Part shown: piece after piece, positions 35,391 to 44,130 of the stretch
Layout of the letters: each line of letters starts with the position of its first letter
Position numbering within the stretch: position 1 is the first letter of the stretch
Source: OLB7 sp966250335
GTDB taxonomy: Bacteria > Bacteroidota > Ignavibacteria > OLB7
Reading direction: 5' to 3'
Assembly: GCA_966250335.1 (NCBI GenBank)
Contig: CBINGZ010000006.1
Span: forward strand, 111,733 to 175,732
Length of the DNA: 64,000 bases
Notes under the pieces: generated by a model
Database searches by the model: none
What the model saw: the letters and a program-made list of their open reading frames with translations, nothing else
What the model was told of the DNA's origin: nothing
Position numbers and translations under genes: made by a program

Positions 35391-36748
35391 CCGGAGAGGA
35401 TCGAATCGTCGGGACCGTCATCGTCGGAGGCGGCATATCGGGCGCGGCGGCGCTCCACAGGCTGGCCGGCCGGGGCGTCGATGTCCTCCTTCTGGAACGG
35501 AACGGCTCGCTGGGAGGAGTGATCGGATCGCGACGCAATGCCCTGGGCGCCCTCGTCGAGGCGGGACCGAACAGCACCCAGCTCGGAAGTCCCCCCCTGG
35601 CAGAACTGATCGACGAGCTGGGGATCCGGGAGAGAATGCTGGAGGCCGACAGAGCCGCCGCAAAACGATATATCGTGCGGGACGGCAAACCGGTTCAGAC
35701 GCCGTCGAGCCCCGGGACCTTCTTCAGCACCCCGCTCTTTTCGGTGCGCGCCAAGCTGAGGCTTCTGCGCGAGCCCTTCGTCTCCCCCGGATCGCCCGAT
35801 GCCGACGAGTCGGTGGCATCCTTCGTGGAACGGAGGCTGGGACGCGAGATCCTCGACTATGCGGTCAACCCGTTCGTCTCCGGCATCTACGCGGGACGTC
35901 CCGAACTTCTTTCCCTGCGTCACGCCTTCCCCCGTCTGCACGCGCTGGAATCCCGGTACGGCAGCCTGGTGAAGGGGATGCTGAAGGGACGACCGAAAGG
36001 CCCCCGGGTCGCCAGACCGCTCATATCGTTCATCGATGGAATGAAAACGCTGCCGGCGGCGATCGAGGAACGCTGGAAGGATCGCATTCGGACCAGCACG
36101 TCGGTCACGGGCATCGCATGGACCGCCTCGGGCTGGAGGGTCGTCACGGAGTCGGGAAGATATACAGCGGGACGCGTGATCGTCGCCGTCGACGCCGGAG
36201 CGGCCGCCCCCCTGCTGGAGCCGACCGACCCGAACCTTGCCGCCGCGCTCCGGCGGATCGTCTATCCCCCCGTCGCCACGGTCGTCAGCGTCTACCATCG
36301 CACAGCGATACGTCATCCTCTCGACGGGTTCGGTATGCTTGTTCCGGAGGTGGAGCGGCGTTCCATTCTGGGAGTGATCTTCTCCTCCTCCATCTTCCCC
36401 GGCAGGGCGCCGGAGGGGATGGTCGTGCTGACGACCTTCGTCGGCGGCGCGCGGAACCCGGAACTTGCCGGGAGGAGCCGGGAGGAGATCGAGGCGAACG
36501 TCAACGCCGAACATGCGGCGCTGCTCGGCGCCACTGCCCCCCCCGCTTCGACCGATATCACCCTCTGGCCCCGCGCGATCCCGCAGTACGCGCTCGGCCA
36601 CGGCGAGATCATGAACGCGATCGCCATAGCCGAGCGGGACGCGCCCGGCGGCCTGCACCTGCTCGGCAACTATCGCGGCGGGGTCTCCGTCGCCGACTGC
36701 GTCGGGTCGGCGTGGGAGCTTGCAGATCGTATTACGACAGAGCGATAA
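35387..36748 (+). CDS. hemY: Protoporphyrinogen/coproporphyrinogen oxidase (HemY type)
   Basis: 453 residues beginning with GTG 35387, which overlaps the hemH stop. The N-terminal FAD dinucleotide-binding motif is VIVGGGISGAAALHRLAGRG followed by LLLERNGSLGGVIGS. EAGPNSTQL, FVSGIYAGRPELLSLRHAFP and the C-terminal GLHLLGNYRGGVSVADCV (FAD contact) are typical of the oxygen-dependent oxidase. Whether it acts on protoporphyrinogen or coproporphyrinogen depends on which pathway branch the organism uses. It works directly with the adjacent ferrochelatase. Confidence 0.93.
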   Translation: MTGEDRIVGTVIVGGGISGAAALHRLAGRGVDVLLLERNGSLGGVIGSRRNALGALVEAGPNSTQLGSPPLAELIDELGIRERMLEADRAAAKRYIVRDGKPVQTPSSPGTFFSTPLFSVRAKLRLLREPFVSPGSPDADESVASFVERRLGREILDYAVNPFVSGIYAGRPELLSLRHAFPRLHALESRYGSLVKGMLKGRPKGPRVARPLISFIDGMKTLPAAIEERWKDRIRTSTSVTGIAWTASGWRVVTESGRYTAGRVIVAVDAGAAAPLLEPTDPNLAAALRRIVYPPVATVVSVYHRTAIRHPLDGFGMLVPEVERRSILGVIFSSSIFPGRAPEGMVVLTTFVGGARNPELAGRSREEIEANVNAEHAALLGATAPPASTDITLWPRAIPQYALGHGEIMNAIAIAERDAPGGLHLLGNYRGGVSVADCVGSAWELADRITTER

Positions 36749-36809
36749 CGGCGGAGCCCTGAACATCGAACGATCGTCAACAGGCCCGAACGGGCCGAAC
36801 ATCCCCGGC

Positions 36810-37835
36810 ATGAACATGAACGACACGACATCTCTCCCCCTGATCCGTCCCCGCCGCCTGCGGAGGACTGCCGCCATCCGTGACCTGGTGCGGGAGACCC
36901 GCCTTGCTCCGGAGAACTTCATCTACCCTCTCTTCATCATCCCCGGCACGGCGACCCGCCGCCCGGTGGCGTCGATGCCGGAGGTCTTTCAGCTTACGAT
37001 CGACGAGGCGGTGAAGGAGTGCGGCGAGCTGCTGGAGCTCGGTATCGGAGGGGTGATTCTCTTCGGCATCCCGGAGGCGAAGGACCCCGTCGGATCGGAG
37101 GCGTACGACGACGAGGGGATCGTCCAGCGCGCCGTCCGGGCGATCAAGAGCGCCCTGCCGGAGATGCTGGTGGTCACCGACGTCTGCCTCTGCGAGTACA
37201 CCGACCACGGTCACTGCGGCCTGCTCCACGGCGACACGATCGTGAACGACGAGACGGTCGACCTGCTCGCCCGCTCCGCCCTCTCCCATGCCCGCGCCGG
37301 CGCCGATATCGTTGCCCCCTCGGATATGATGGACGGCAGGGTCGGCGGCATCCGCGATCTGCTGGACGCCGAAGGGTTCCAGGATGTGCCGATCATGTCG
37401 TATTCGGTGAAATACGCCAGCTCCTTCTACGGCCCCTTCCGCGATGCGGCAGGCTCCACCCCGAGCTTCGGCGACCGACGCTCGCACCAGATGGACCCGG
37501 CCAACTTCCGCGAGGCGATGCGGGAGGTGGAACTCGATATCGAGGAGGGAGCCGATATCATCATGGTGAAACCGGCGCTCCCCTGCCTCGATGTGATCCG
37601 GGAGGTCTACGCGTCGATCGATCTGCCGGTGGCGGCCTACCAGGTCTCGGGGGAGTACTCGATGATCCACGCGGCGGCGGCCAACGGATGGATCGATCTG
37701 GAGAACGCCATGATGGAATCTCTTACCGCGATACGCCGTGCGGGCGCCTCCATCATCATCACCTATTTCGCCCGCCGCGCCGCCGCCAGACTGCGCGGAG
37801 CGGGAGCGCCGCGACCCACAACAACATTACGCTGA
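36810..37835 (+). CDS. hemB: Delta-aminolevulinic acid dehydratase (porphobilinogen synthase)
   Basis: 341 residues from ATG 36810. Active-site zinc cysteines are present in VVTDVCLCEYTDHGHCG (Cys126, Cys128, Cys136), so it is the zinc-dependent type. Schiff-base lysines are Lys201 in SYSVKYASSFYGPF and Lys254 in IIMVKPALPCLD. DPANFREAMRE and YQVSGEYSMI are family motifs. It condenses two aminolevulinates to porphobilinogen. It is third in the hemH-hemY-hemB-hemL run; a small perfect hairpin (GGCCC/GGGCC, 36783-36796) sits in the 61-base gap after hemY. Confidence 0.95.
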   Translation: MNMNDTTSLPLIRPRRLRRTAAIRDLVRETRLAPENFIYPLFIIPGTATRRPVASMPEVFQLTIDEAVKECGELLELGIGGVILFGIPEAKDPVGSEAYDDEGIVQRAVRAIKSALPEMLVVTDVCLCEYTDHGHCGLLHGDTIVNDETVDLLARSALSHARAGADIVAPSDMMDGRVGGIRDLLDAEGFQDVPIMSYSVKYASSFYGPFRDAAGSTPSFGDRRSHQMDPANFREAMREVELDIEEGADIIMVKPALPCLDVIREVYASIDLPVAAYQVSGEYSMIHAAAANGWIDLENAMMESLTAIRRAGASIIITYFARRAAARLRGAGAPRPTTTLR

Positions 37836-37849
37836 GGACGATAGAGGCT

Positions 37850-39142
37850 ATGATCTCGCACACCGAAAGCAGCTCCCTCTTCGAACGGGGACGCCGGGTG
37901 ATCCCCGGAGGAGTCAACTCGCCGGTCCGCGCGTTCGGCGCCGTCGGCGGAACACCGGTCTTCTTCGAACGCGCCGAGGGAGCGATCCTGATCGATGCGG
38001 ACGGGAACCGCTACATCGATTATGTAGGATCGTGGGGACCGTTCATCCTGGGGCACGGGCATCCGGCGGTGATCGAGGCGCTCCACCGCCAGGCCGATCT
38101 CGCCACCAGCTTCGGCGCCCCCTCGCGGCTTGAAGTGGAGCTGGCCGAGCTGCTGACCGGCCTGATCCCCGGTCTCGACATGGTGCGCCTCGTCTCCAGC
38201 GGCACCGAGGCGACGATGTCCGCCGTCCGTCTGGCGCGCGGCTACACGGGACGGGATAAGATCATCAAGTTCGAGGGATGCTACCACGGGCACGGCGACT
38301 CCTTCCTCATCAGGGCGGGAAGCGGCATGCTGACGCACGGCGCTCCCAGCTCCCCGGGCGTCACGGCCGGCACCGCCGCCGACACGCTGATCGCCGGCTT
38401 CAACGACATCGAATCGGTCCGCGATCTGTTCGACGCCAACACCGGTGAGATCGCCGCCGTCATCATCGAGCCGATCGGCGGAAACATGGGAGTGGTGCCG
38501 GCGACCCGCGAGTTCCTGGGCGGCCTTCGCGATCTCTGTACAGCGAACGGCACGGTTCTGATCTTCGACGAGGTGATGACCGGGTTCCGCGTCGCCCTCG
38601 GCGGAGCGACGTCGCTCTACAACGTCCGGCCCGACATGTACACGTTCGGGAAGATCATCGGCGGCGGTCTGCCGGTGGGGGCCTACGGAGGACGGCGGGA
38701 GATCATGGAGGTGGTGTCGCCTCTCGGCCCGGTCTACCAGGCGGGAACCCTCTCGGGGAATCCGCTGGCGGTCGCCGCCGGGCTTGCGACCCTTGCCGCT
38801 CTGCAGGAAGAGAACCCCTATCCGGAGCTGGAGAAACGAGGGGAAAGGCTGGAATCGGAACTGACGGCGCTGGCGGCGGCGCGGGCGATCCCGGTGACCG
38901 TCAACCGGGTCGGGTCGATGATCACCCTCTTCTTCACGGAAGGCCCGGTGCAGACGTTCGCGCAGGCGGTGGCAAGCGATACGACGCTCTTTGGAAGGTT
39001 CTTCCACGCCATGCTGAATCGCGGCATCTACCTTCCCCCCTCCCAGTTCGAGGCGTGGTTCCTCTCGGCTGCCCACGGCGACGCGGAATACGAACGGACG
39101 ATCGAGGCGGCGGATGATGTGTTCGCTGAGCTGGCGGTCTGA
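37850..39142 (+). CDS. hemL: Glutamate-1-semialdehyde 2,1-aminomutase
   Basis: 430 residues from ATG 37850, 14 bases after hemB. Motifs: RRVIPGGVNSPVRAF, VGSWGPFILGHGHPAV, VSSGTEATMSAVRLARGYTG, FEGCYHGHGDSFLI, IFDEVMTGFRV and the PLP lysine in TFGKIIGGGLPVGAYGG (Lys268). It makes 5-aminolevulinate by the C5 route from glutamyl-tRNA. hemA (glutamyl-tRNA reductase) is not in the window. The gene ends convergently with lexA, 13 bases apart, with no room for a strong separate terminator. Confidence 0.96.
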   Translation: MISHTESSSLFERGRRVIPGGVNSPVRAFGAVGGTPVFFERAEGAILIDADGNRYIDYVGSWGPFILGHGHPAVIEALHRQADLATSFGAPSRLEVELAELLTGLIPGLDMVRLVSSGTEATMSAVRLARGYTGRDKIIKFEGCYHGHGDSFLIRAGSGMLTHGAPSSPGVTAGTAADTLIAGFNDIESVRDLFDANTGEIAAVIIEPIGGNMGVVPATREFLGGLRDLCTANGTVLIFDEVMTGFRVALGGATSLYNVRPDMYTFGKIIGGGLPVGAYGGRREIMEVVSPLGPVYQAGTLSGNPLAVAAGLATLAALQEENPYPELEKRGERLESELTALAAARAIPVTVNRVGSMITLFFTEGPVQTFAQAVASDTTLFGRFFHAMLNRGIYLPPSQFEAWFLSAAHGDAEYERTIEAADDVFAELAV

Positions 39143-39155
39143 CGACGGCCGGCTC

Positions 39156-39785
39156 CTATACGAAGCTGTTGACCGCCATACTGGCGACCAGCACCCCCTT
39201 GATCACGATCTCCTGCTCCTTGTAGACCAGGGTCTCGTAATGGGGGTTCGAGGAGACGAGCCTCACCATCTCCCCGTCACGATAGACGCGCTTGAGGGTC
39301 CCTCCGGAACCGGGGATCCAGACGGCGCAGATATCCCCCTGGCGCGGTCTGATGTCGGGACGGATGACGACGGTATGGCCCGCCTCGATGCCGTCGTGGA
39401 GCATCGAATCGCCGCGGACCACGAAGAAGAAATCTCCCGCCCTGATCATCGGCAGCAGATCGGTGATCTCCGAGACATACCGGTCCTCCCCCTGTTCGCC
39501 GGCGACGGCGGGACCGGCGGTGATGTCGTTCACGACATGCCATCTGGGGGAGAAGAGTTCGTAGGTTTTCGGCGTCATGCGCAGGGGAATCGGGCGGGCG
39601 CCGGTGTCGGCTCGTGCCAGATATCCCTTGTCGACAAGGGATTGAACGTATTGATATCCCCCGGTCACGCTCTTCAGCAGGAACTGCCGTGCGATCTCCG
39701 GGCCGGTGGGAGAGCGTCCGTACTCCTCCGCAAACGAGTAGATGAACTCGAGAACTTCCCGCTGACGCGCGCTCAATTCCTTCAT
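39156..39785 (-). CDS. lexA: LexA-type SOS repressor, intact
   Basis: 209 residues. The N-terminal winged helix (SARQREVLEFIYSFAEEYGR, SPTGPEIARQFLLKSV) is the LexA type. The self-cleavage dipeptide is Ala90-Gly91 in NDITAGPAVAG. The catalytic serine is Ser127 in VVRGDSMLHDGIEAG and the lysine is Lys165 in GGTLKRVY. All parts needed for RecA-stimulated cleavage are present. A palindrome just upstream (39799-39814) is a candidate autoregulatory site. A close paralogue lies at 41128. Confidence 0.9.
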   Translation of the reverse strand: MKELSARQREVLEFIYSFAEEYGRSPTGPEIARQFLLKSVTGGYQYVQSLVDKGYLARADTGARPIPLRMTPKTYELFSPRWHVVNDITAGPAVAGEQGEDRYVSEITDLLPMIRAGDFFFVVRGDSMLHDGIEAGHTVVIRPDIRPRQGDICAVWIPGSGGTLKRVYRDGEMVRLVSSNPHYETLVYKEQEIVIKGVLVASMAVNSFV

Positions 39786-39798
39786 AGTGCTCTATCGA

Positions 39799-39814
39799 CG
39801 GAACCGCTATTCCG
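39799..39814. promoter_or_regulatory. Candidate LexA operator upstream of lexA
   Basis: CGGAACCGCTATTCCG is a perfect inverted repeat (5-bp arms, six-base spacer) ending 14 bases before the lexA start. Position fits autoregulation. LexA box consensus varies between phyla, so the match is by symmetry only. Confidence 0.4.
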
Positions 39815-40023
39815 TGCTGGACCGAAAGCGACCTGGAGTCGCCGCAGCCGACGCAGATGATTGAGTAGAGTAGTCGAGAGTGTGGCTACGGAGCCGGCGA
39901 TCAAGTTACGACGCCGATCGGCCACGGGAAAGACTGGCGCCTGAACACCCGGCCCCGGAAGCGCTCCCGTGAGCGCGGCGGGTAGGTCCGACCGCTTCGA
40001 CATTTCCCCGAAACCTGCTCGAT

Positions 40024-40494
40024 TCATCGATCGAGGAGGAATGGAGAGAGGTGGGGCGGGAGTGCCGGAGGTAGCCCCGGCCGGGAAAAAATTTCGTCGC
40101 TCTCTCCGGTCGCGCTTGTCAGCTCGCGCGCCAGCTTCAGCGTCCCCTCGATCCATGCGCGGAGTCGGGTCGGGAAGGGGATCGGGCCGGCGGAGCCCGC
40201 ATCGAGCTGCATGAGGCATTCGACGACCTTCACCATCTCCGCCAGCGCCTCGCGCGTTTCGGCGAAGGCTCCCGGCAGCAGAGCCCGGTCGGGAATTCGG
40301 CTGCATGCGTTCCATGTGGCGATGAACCGTCGTCCCACGGCCTCGATCGACTCCAGCCCCTCCCCCCGGATCGGCAGCAGTTCGGCCACAGGGGTCTCGC
40401 GGGCATCCCCCTCGACCCCGGTCCGAACGTAGAGCCCTCCCACGCTCAGGAAGAGATCCCCCTCGGTATATCTGATGTCCGGCTGTTGTGTCAT
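40024..40494 (-). CDS. Hypothetical protein, phage-like motif
   Basis: 156 residues from ATG 40494. IEAVGRRFIATWNACSRIPD (51-70) resembles the R-x-x-x-x-x-N-A-C-x-x-I-P motif common in small hypothetical phage proteins. A helical region follows (ETREALAEMVKVVECLMQLD). A proline-rich tail ends the protein. Function unknown. It lies between the two lexA paralogues and about 120 bases downstream of an intrinsic terminator on its own strand, which could act as an attenuator. Confidence 0.55.
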   Translation of the reverse strand: MTQQPDIRYTEGDLFLSVGGLYVRTGVEGDARETPVAELLPIRGEGLESIEAVGRRFIATWNACSRIPDRALLPGAFAETREALAEMVKVVECLMQLDAGSAGPIPFPTRLRAWIEGTLKLARELTSATGESDEIFSRPGLPPALPPHLSPFLLDR

Positions 40495-41127
40495 GTCGTC
40501 GATCCTGAACTACTCGGGTATCCGTTCCATGAGAACCTTCTCTCCACACCCTCTCCCGGTTGAATCGGGCCGGGGCCGTTCCGCATGAAATCTCACCGAA
40601 CGATCCTCCGGAGCAAAAAACTCAACCGGGGGGACGGTTGAGCCTTTGCGGATCGTCCCGACTCCTGAACAACGGAACGACGGGAGTAAGTTATCCGCCC
40701 GCCGCGTCAAAGAGTAGGTAAGGGTTTACTTGTTGGAAAAACTTGATCTACGACTGAACCTTTACTACCTTGGGTCGGTTATGCACAATAATGCGTGGGA
40801 AAGTGGATAACTGTATGTGAGATATTACTCTCCCGACCTTCACCGCTACGTCGTTCCATTCCTGGAATTTTTATCAGCGCGGACCGTGCCGATTGTGAAC
40901 AGGGAATAACGGCTATCATATCCGCCGTCATAATGAATGGATTTTCGTGCGAATCTCCCCGATGTGGTAAAATGTGGGGGATGGCGACAACGGAAATAGC
41001 CCGATATATACCATAGATCGACGCACCCGTTGACGATGTGGAAAAGATTTCGGGAGAGATGGTGTGAAAAGGGCTTCGACCGATCGATAACAGGGCCTGA
41101 TTACATTTTCTTACTGACGGCCCGCGG
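40495..41127. other. Gene-poor, AT-richer region between the two lexA paralogues
   Basis: 633 bases with no supported gene and clearly lower GC than the housekeeping regions. It holds an intrinsic terminator on the minus strand (40615-40642). Three words resemble DnaA boxes: TTATCCGCC at 40691, TTATGCACA at 40779, and AGTGGATAA at 40802 (TTATCCACT on the other strand). GTAAGGGTTTAC near 40720 has weak symmetry. It may be the remnant of a mobile element or a non-coding RNA locus. Confidence 0.45.
40615..40642 (-). terminator. Intrinsic terminator with no obvious upstream gene
   Basis: On the minus strand a 7-bp perfect stem (CTCAACC/GGTTGAG, 40636-40642 with 40621-40627) with an eight-base C-rich loop is followed by six consecutive T (40620-40615). 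This is the clearest rho-independent terminator in the window. The nearest upstream minus-strand gene ends 485 bases away. Confidence 0.8.
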
Positions 41128-41763
41128 CTACTTCTCGCGGAAGATCTTGATGTCGAGACCGGCCATCACGACCCCCTGGACGATAACGTCGTCGACCGGG
41201 AATATCATATCGGGATATTGAGGATTGGAGGCGGTGAGCCTGATTTCTCCCGCGGAATAATAGACCCGTTTCAACGTGCCGCCGCGACCGGTGATGAAGA
41301 CCGCGCAGATATCTCCGTTCTTCGGCTGAAGCGTGGGACGGAGCAGAATAAGCTGGCCGGGACGTATTCCGTCGCCGATCATCGAATCCCCTCTGACCAC
41401 CAGAAAGAAATCTCCCTCCCTGATGACGGGGACCAGATCCTCCAGTTCCTGGACCTGACGCAACGGTTCATCGAAGAGTTCGGAAACGGGGCTTGCGGGA
41501 ATCTCGCCGATGACCGGCCAGCAGGGTGCGAAAATCTGACGTGTGCGGTCGGTGATGCGAATGGAGATCGGACGCTCGCCGATATAGCCCCGATCGAGAA
41601 ATCCCTTCCGTTCCAGAGCGTCGAGAAACTGATATCCCCCCGTCAGGCTTTTCAGCTTGAACTGCCGCGCGATCTCCGGACCGGTCGGACACCGTCCGAA
41701 CTGCTCGGAAAATCTGTAAATGAATTCCAGAACGTCTCGCTGTTTGCGGGATAGATTTCTCAT
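41128..41763 (-). CDS. Second LexA-like repressor (paralogue)
   Basis: 211 residues from ATG 41763, colinear with the 39156 LexA: SRKQRDVLEFIYRFSEQFGR and PTGPEIARQFKLKSLTGGYQ at the same positions. Catalytic Ser127 (VVRGDSMIGDGIRPG) and Lys165 (GGTLKRVY) are kept, but the cleavage dipeptide is Ala90-Ser91 (EIPASPVSE) rather than Ala-Gly. It probably still binds DNA; cleavage may be altered. The gene has lower GC than its paralogue and is flanked by gene-poor DNA, which suggests acquisition or an old element. Confidence 0.88.
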   Translation of the reverse strand: MRNLSRKQRDVLEFIYRFSEQFGRCPTGPEIARQFKLKSLTGGYQFLDALERKGFLDRGYIGERPISIRITDRTRQIFAPCWPVIGEIPASPVSELFDEPLRQVQELEDLVPVIREGDFFLVVRGDSMIGDGIRPGQLILLRPTLQPKNGDICAVFITGRGGTLKRVYYSAGEIRLTASNPQYPDMIFPVDDVIVQGVVMAGLDIKIFREK

Positions 41764-42175
41764 GCTCACGATCGTATGGAATCGTTCACGTCGAATCAGT
41801 GACCGATCGCACGTCATAAGTAATGACCTTCGGCCTCCCGCCGGAAATTCATGAAGATAGCACATGAACATTCCGGAGTGCCGGGGAGTCTATGTAACCG
41901 AATACCTGTAGTCCGAACGCACGGACCGCGAGAGGGATATGTACATCGTCTGGGGGATCCAAGTTAGATATCTTCCTGCATATACACCGCACATCCTGAA
42001 AACATCGGGCGGCTCATCACCAAGATTTATTCCCGCGCCGGAACGGGGCGCCGACGGTGATACGAAGAGACCGGGACGACCGATACATAACGGCACGACA
42101 CGACCGCGACGAAGAGTGAGCGTAGCGATGAAATGTTCCCGACGACGGAAGTGCGGAGGATTCAGCGGTTCCGGG
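41764..42175. other. Intergenic region upstream of the second lexA
   Basis: 412 bases without a supported gene. It contains the near-perfect inverted repeat 41841-41876 about 80 bases upstream of the second lexA start. Frames through the rest give arginine/proline-rich sequence without codon bias and were rejected. Confidence 0.4.
41841..41876. promoter_or_regulatory. Inverted repeat upstream of second lexA
   Basis: The arms CCGGAAATTCATG (41841-41853) and CATGAACATTCCGG (41863-41876) are complementary apart from a one-base insertion and one mismatch, with a nine-base spacer. Both contain the CGGAA/TTCCG half-sites also seen before the first lexA. It is a candidate shared operator. Confidence 0.45.
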
Positions 42176-42514
42176 TCAATTGCTCCGGGCATATCGCTCG
42201 CGGGCCGCGGAAATCTGTACGCGGAGCGCGGCGATCCATTGCGGAGAATCGGGTGTGGGATAGAGGGTGGTCCGGTCGGTGAGAAGCGCCACGGCGCGGA
42301 TATGCTCCTCCGGTATCCGCGAGAGCTCATCCTGCGAGATCGCGGGAATCCGGAACGACGCCCAGATCTCCGTCCCACGAAACTCGAGTTCCGCGTAGGA
42401 GATCTCCTGCATCGGCATCTCGATCGCGTTGATGTCGAACACCAGAGGAACCCGATGAGGAACCGCCACCTGACGGCAGCCGTTCGTCTCCACCCTGCAA
42501 GCATATACTGCCAT
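42176..42514 (-). CDS. Hypothetical protein
   Basis: 112 residues from ATG 42514. Codon use is GC3-rich like real genes here. Notable stretches: VPLVFDINAIEMPMQEISYA, LEFRGTEIWASFRIPA and a C-terminal helix WIAALRVQISAARERYARSN. No signal peptide or membrane helix. I do not recognise the family. It is isolated between two non-coding stretches. Confidence 0.6.
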   Translation of the reverse strand: MAVYACRVETNGCRQVAVPHRVPLVFDINAIEMPMQEISYAELEFRGTEIWASFRIPAISQDELSRIPEEHIRAVALLTDRTTLYPTPDSPQWIAALRVQISAARERYARSN

Positions 42515-43095
42515 GAGACTCGCCCCCGCAAGGAATTTCTACAGGTTAAGATGCTCCCGCCGGCGCCTCCGATGTCGATCCCGTCGCCGGCGCCGAGAAC
42601 CGGCGGAGAAAAGACCGCCTCGCCGCGGCCACACTGCAAGCGATCACGGCGAGGCTGTTGGAGGTACAGGCCATGCGGAGCTTCCACAACCGTTGTGCCA
42701 TCCATTTCTCATGTAATATCAATGAAATATCGAACGAGGTGAATTCTCAATTCCTCAAATTTTCCTGCATCATTTTCCTTTTCACTTAAAGAAAAGCCTA
42801 AAGTACCCGTGACCGTGAAGCAGAACGTGACGTTTCCGAACGGAGCGTGACGATTTCGTGACGAAATTGCACGATATCGCGATCCGGAGGGATGCCGAAG
42901 AAGCCCTCGACGGCGGAACCGCTCCTTTCCTGCTTCGTCTCCATGATATGCGGTTGTCCGCTGAACACCCAACCATCGAATGTTCGCTTTTCCAGGAACA
43001 GAGCAGGGTTTCCCGCTCGCCCGGCGGCGCCGATGCCGGAATTCTCCCGGTTCGTAAGTTCGTGCCGGGCTTCCCTTCCTGTCATTCCTCACTTC
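42515..43095. other. Intergenic region upstream of the DMT exporter
   Basis: 581 bases with no supported gene. GC drops sharply around 42700-42800. CCGGCGCC occurs twice near 42560 and 42590. Several GTGACG words and a perfect 15-base palindrome lie at 42853-42867. Frames here are antisense or arginine-rich shadows. Confidence 0.4.
42853..42867. promoter_or_regulatory. Candidate operator palindrome
   Basis: ATTTCGTGACGAAAT is a perfect 6-3-6 inverted repeat, preceded by repeated CGTGACG words at about 42827 and 42846. It could be a dimeric regulator site for the downstream exporter, although it lies about 230 bases from the start codon. Confidence 0.35.
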
Positions 43096-44001
43096 ATGGA
43101 CGAACATCACGCGCCGGGGCATCACGGACGGAGCGGTCTTCATCTGATGGCGATGTCGGCCCTCATGTTCAGCATGATGGCGACATTCGTGAAGATGGGG
43201 AAGGGTCGGTTTCCGGTACAGGAGCTGATCACCTTCCGCTGCCTCTTCATCATGACGATCACCCTGCCGATCCTGATCGCCGGACGCCTGCCGATTCTGG
43301 GAGCACCGGAACGGAGAGGGCGTCTCTTCCTGCGGGGAGTGCTCGGGTTCTGTTCCATGAGCGCCTATTTCTGGACGCTGACACGGCTGCCGGTGGCGGA
43401 TGCGATCGTCATCCAGTACACGAACCCGATCTTCACCACGCTCTTCGCGACATGGTTTCTGGGGGAACGGGGATCGTCGCGGCTCTGGCTCGTGATCCTC
43501 CTCTGTCTGTTCGGCGTGGCGGCCGTCGCCAAACCGGGATTCGGCGGAGACCCGCTTGCCGTTGCCGTCGGCCTCTGCTCGGCGGCGGGGGCGGGGACAT
43601 CCTACACGCTGATCCGGAGCCTTCAGGGGAAGGAAAGCGCCCACACGATCATCTTCTACCTTCCTCTGATCTCACTCCCCTTCAGCATCGCGATCGCGGC
43701 GCCCGAATGGGTATGGCCGACCGGATGGGAATGGGGGCTGATTCTGGGGATCGTCGGCACCAGCTATCTGGGGCAGGTGCTGCTGACCAAGGCGCTGGAA
43801 CGGGAACACGCGGGACGGGCGATGACGATGAACTACCTCAGCGTCGCCTTCGGATCGATAGCGGGGTGGGCCTTCTTCGGAACTCCTCCCGATCTCCTCA
43901 CGCTCGTCGGGGTCGCTCTGATCCTCGGAAGCGTCTCCGCCCTGAAACGCCCCCCCACCCGCGCCCCGGTCCCCGCCGTGGCGGAAGGAACACAGGGTTG
44001 A
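43096..44001 (+). CDS. EamA/DMT-family transporter
   Basis: 301 residues from ATG 43096. Ten hydrophobic segments form two EamA repeats: LMAMSALMFSMMATFVKMGK, FRCLFIMTITLPILIAG, VADAIVIQYTNPIFTTLFAT in the first, and VAVGLCSAAGAGTSYTLIRS through SLISGW-like helices and LLTLVGVALILGSVSAL in the second. The His-rich start is cytoplasmic. Members export amino acids, nucleotides or drugs; the substrate cannot be told. A longer in-frame start would add arginine-rich, non-protein-like sequence. Confidence 0.9.
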   Translation: MDEHHAPGHHGRSGLHLMAMSALMFSMMATFVKMGKGRFPVQELITFRCLFIMTITLPILIAGRLPILGAPERRGRLFLRGVLGFCSMSAYFWTLTRLPVADAIVIQYTNPIFTTLFATWFLGERGSSRLWLVILLCLFGVAAVAKPGFGGDPLAVAVGLCSAAGAGTSYTLIRSLQGKESAHTIIFYLPLISLPFSIAIAAPEWVWPTGWEWGLILGIVGTSYLGQVLLTKALEREHAGRAMTMNYLSVAFGSIAGWAFFGTPPDLLTLVGVALILGSVSALKRPPTRAPVPAVAEGTQG

Positions 44002-44112
44002 GGCCCCCGGGACCCTGTTTCCATGTTCCCCTCCTCGATCACCGTAACGGGAACGAGCCGTTCGTTCTCCCCGTTCTTATCTACGACGCTGCGCTCCCCC
44101 TTCGTCGCAGCA

Positions 44113-44130
44113 CCGGGCCTGGAGGCCCGG
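44113..44130. terminator. GC hairpin after the DMT exporter
   Basis: A perfect 7-bp stem (CCGGGCC/GGCCCGG) with a TGGA loop, 111 bases after the exporter stop. No U-tract. Confidence 0.35.

Noticed and set aside
34362..39142. Whole heme cluster as a transferred island
   Set aside because: GC and codon use match the housekeeping genes, and the gene set is ordinary.
39782..40549. 255-residue frame antiparallel in codon phase to the 40024-40494 gene
   Set aside because: Arg/Gly/Pro-rich shadow with no coherent domains.
40510..40710. 66-residue minus-strand frame
   Set aside because: It runs through the intrinsic terminator and lacks codon bias.
42709..43644. 311-residue minus-strand frame opposite the DMT exporter
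   Set aside because: His/Arg/Glu-rich antisense of a clear ten-helix transporter.
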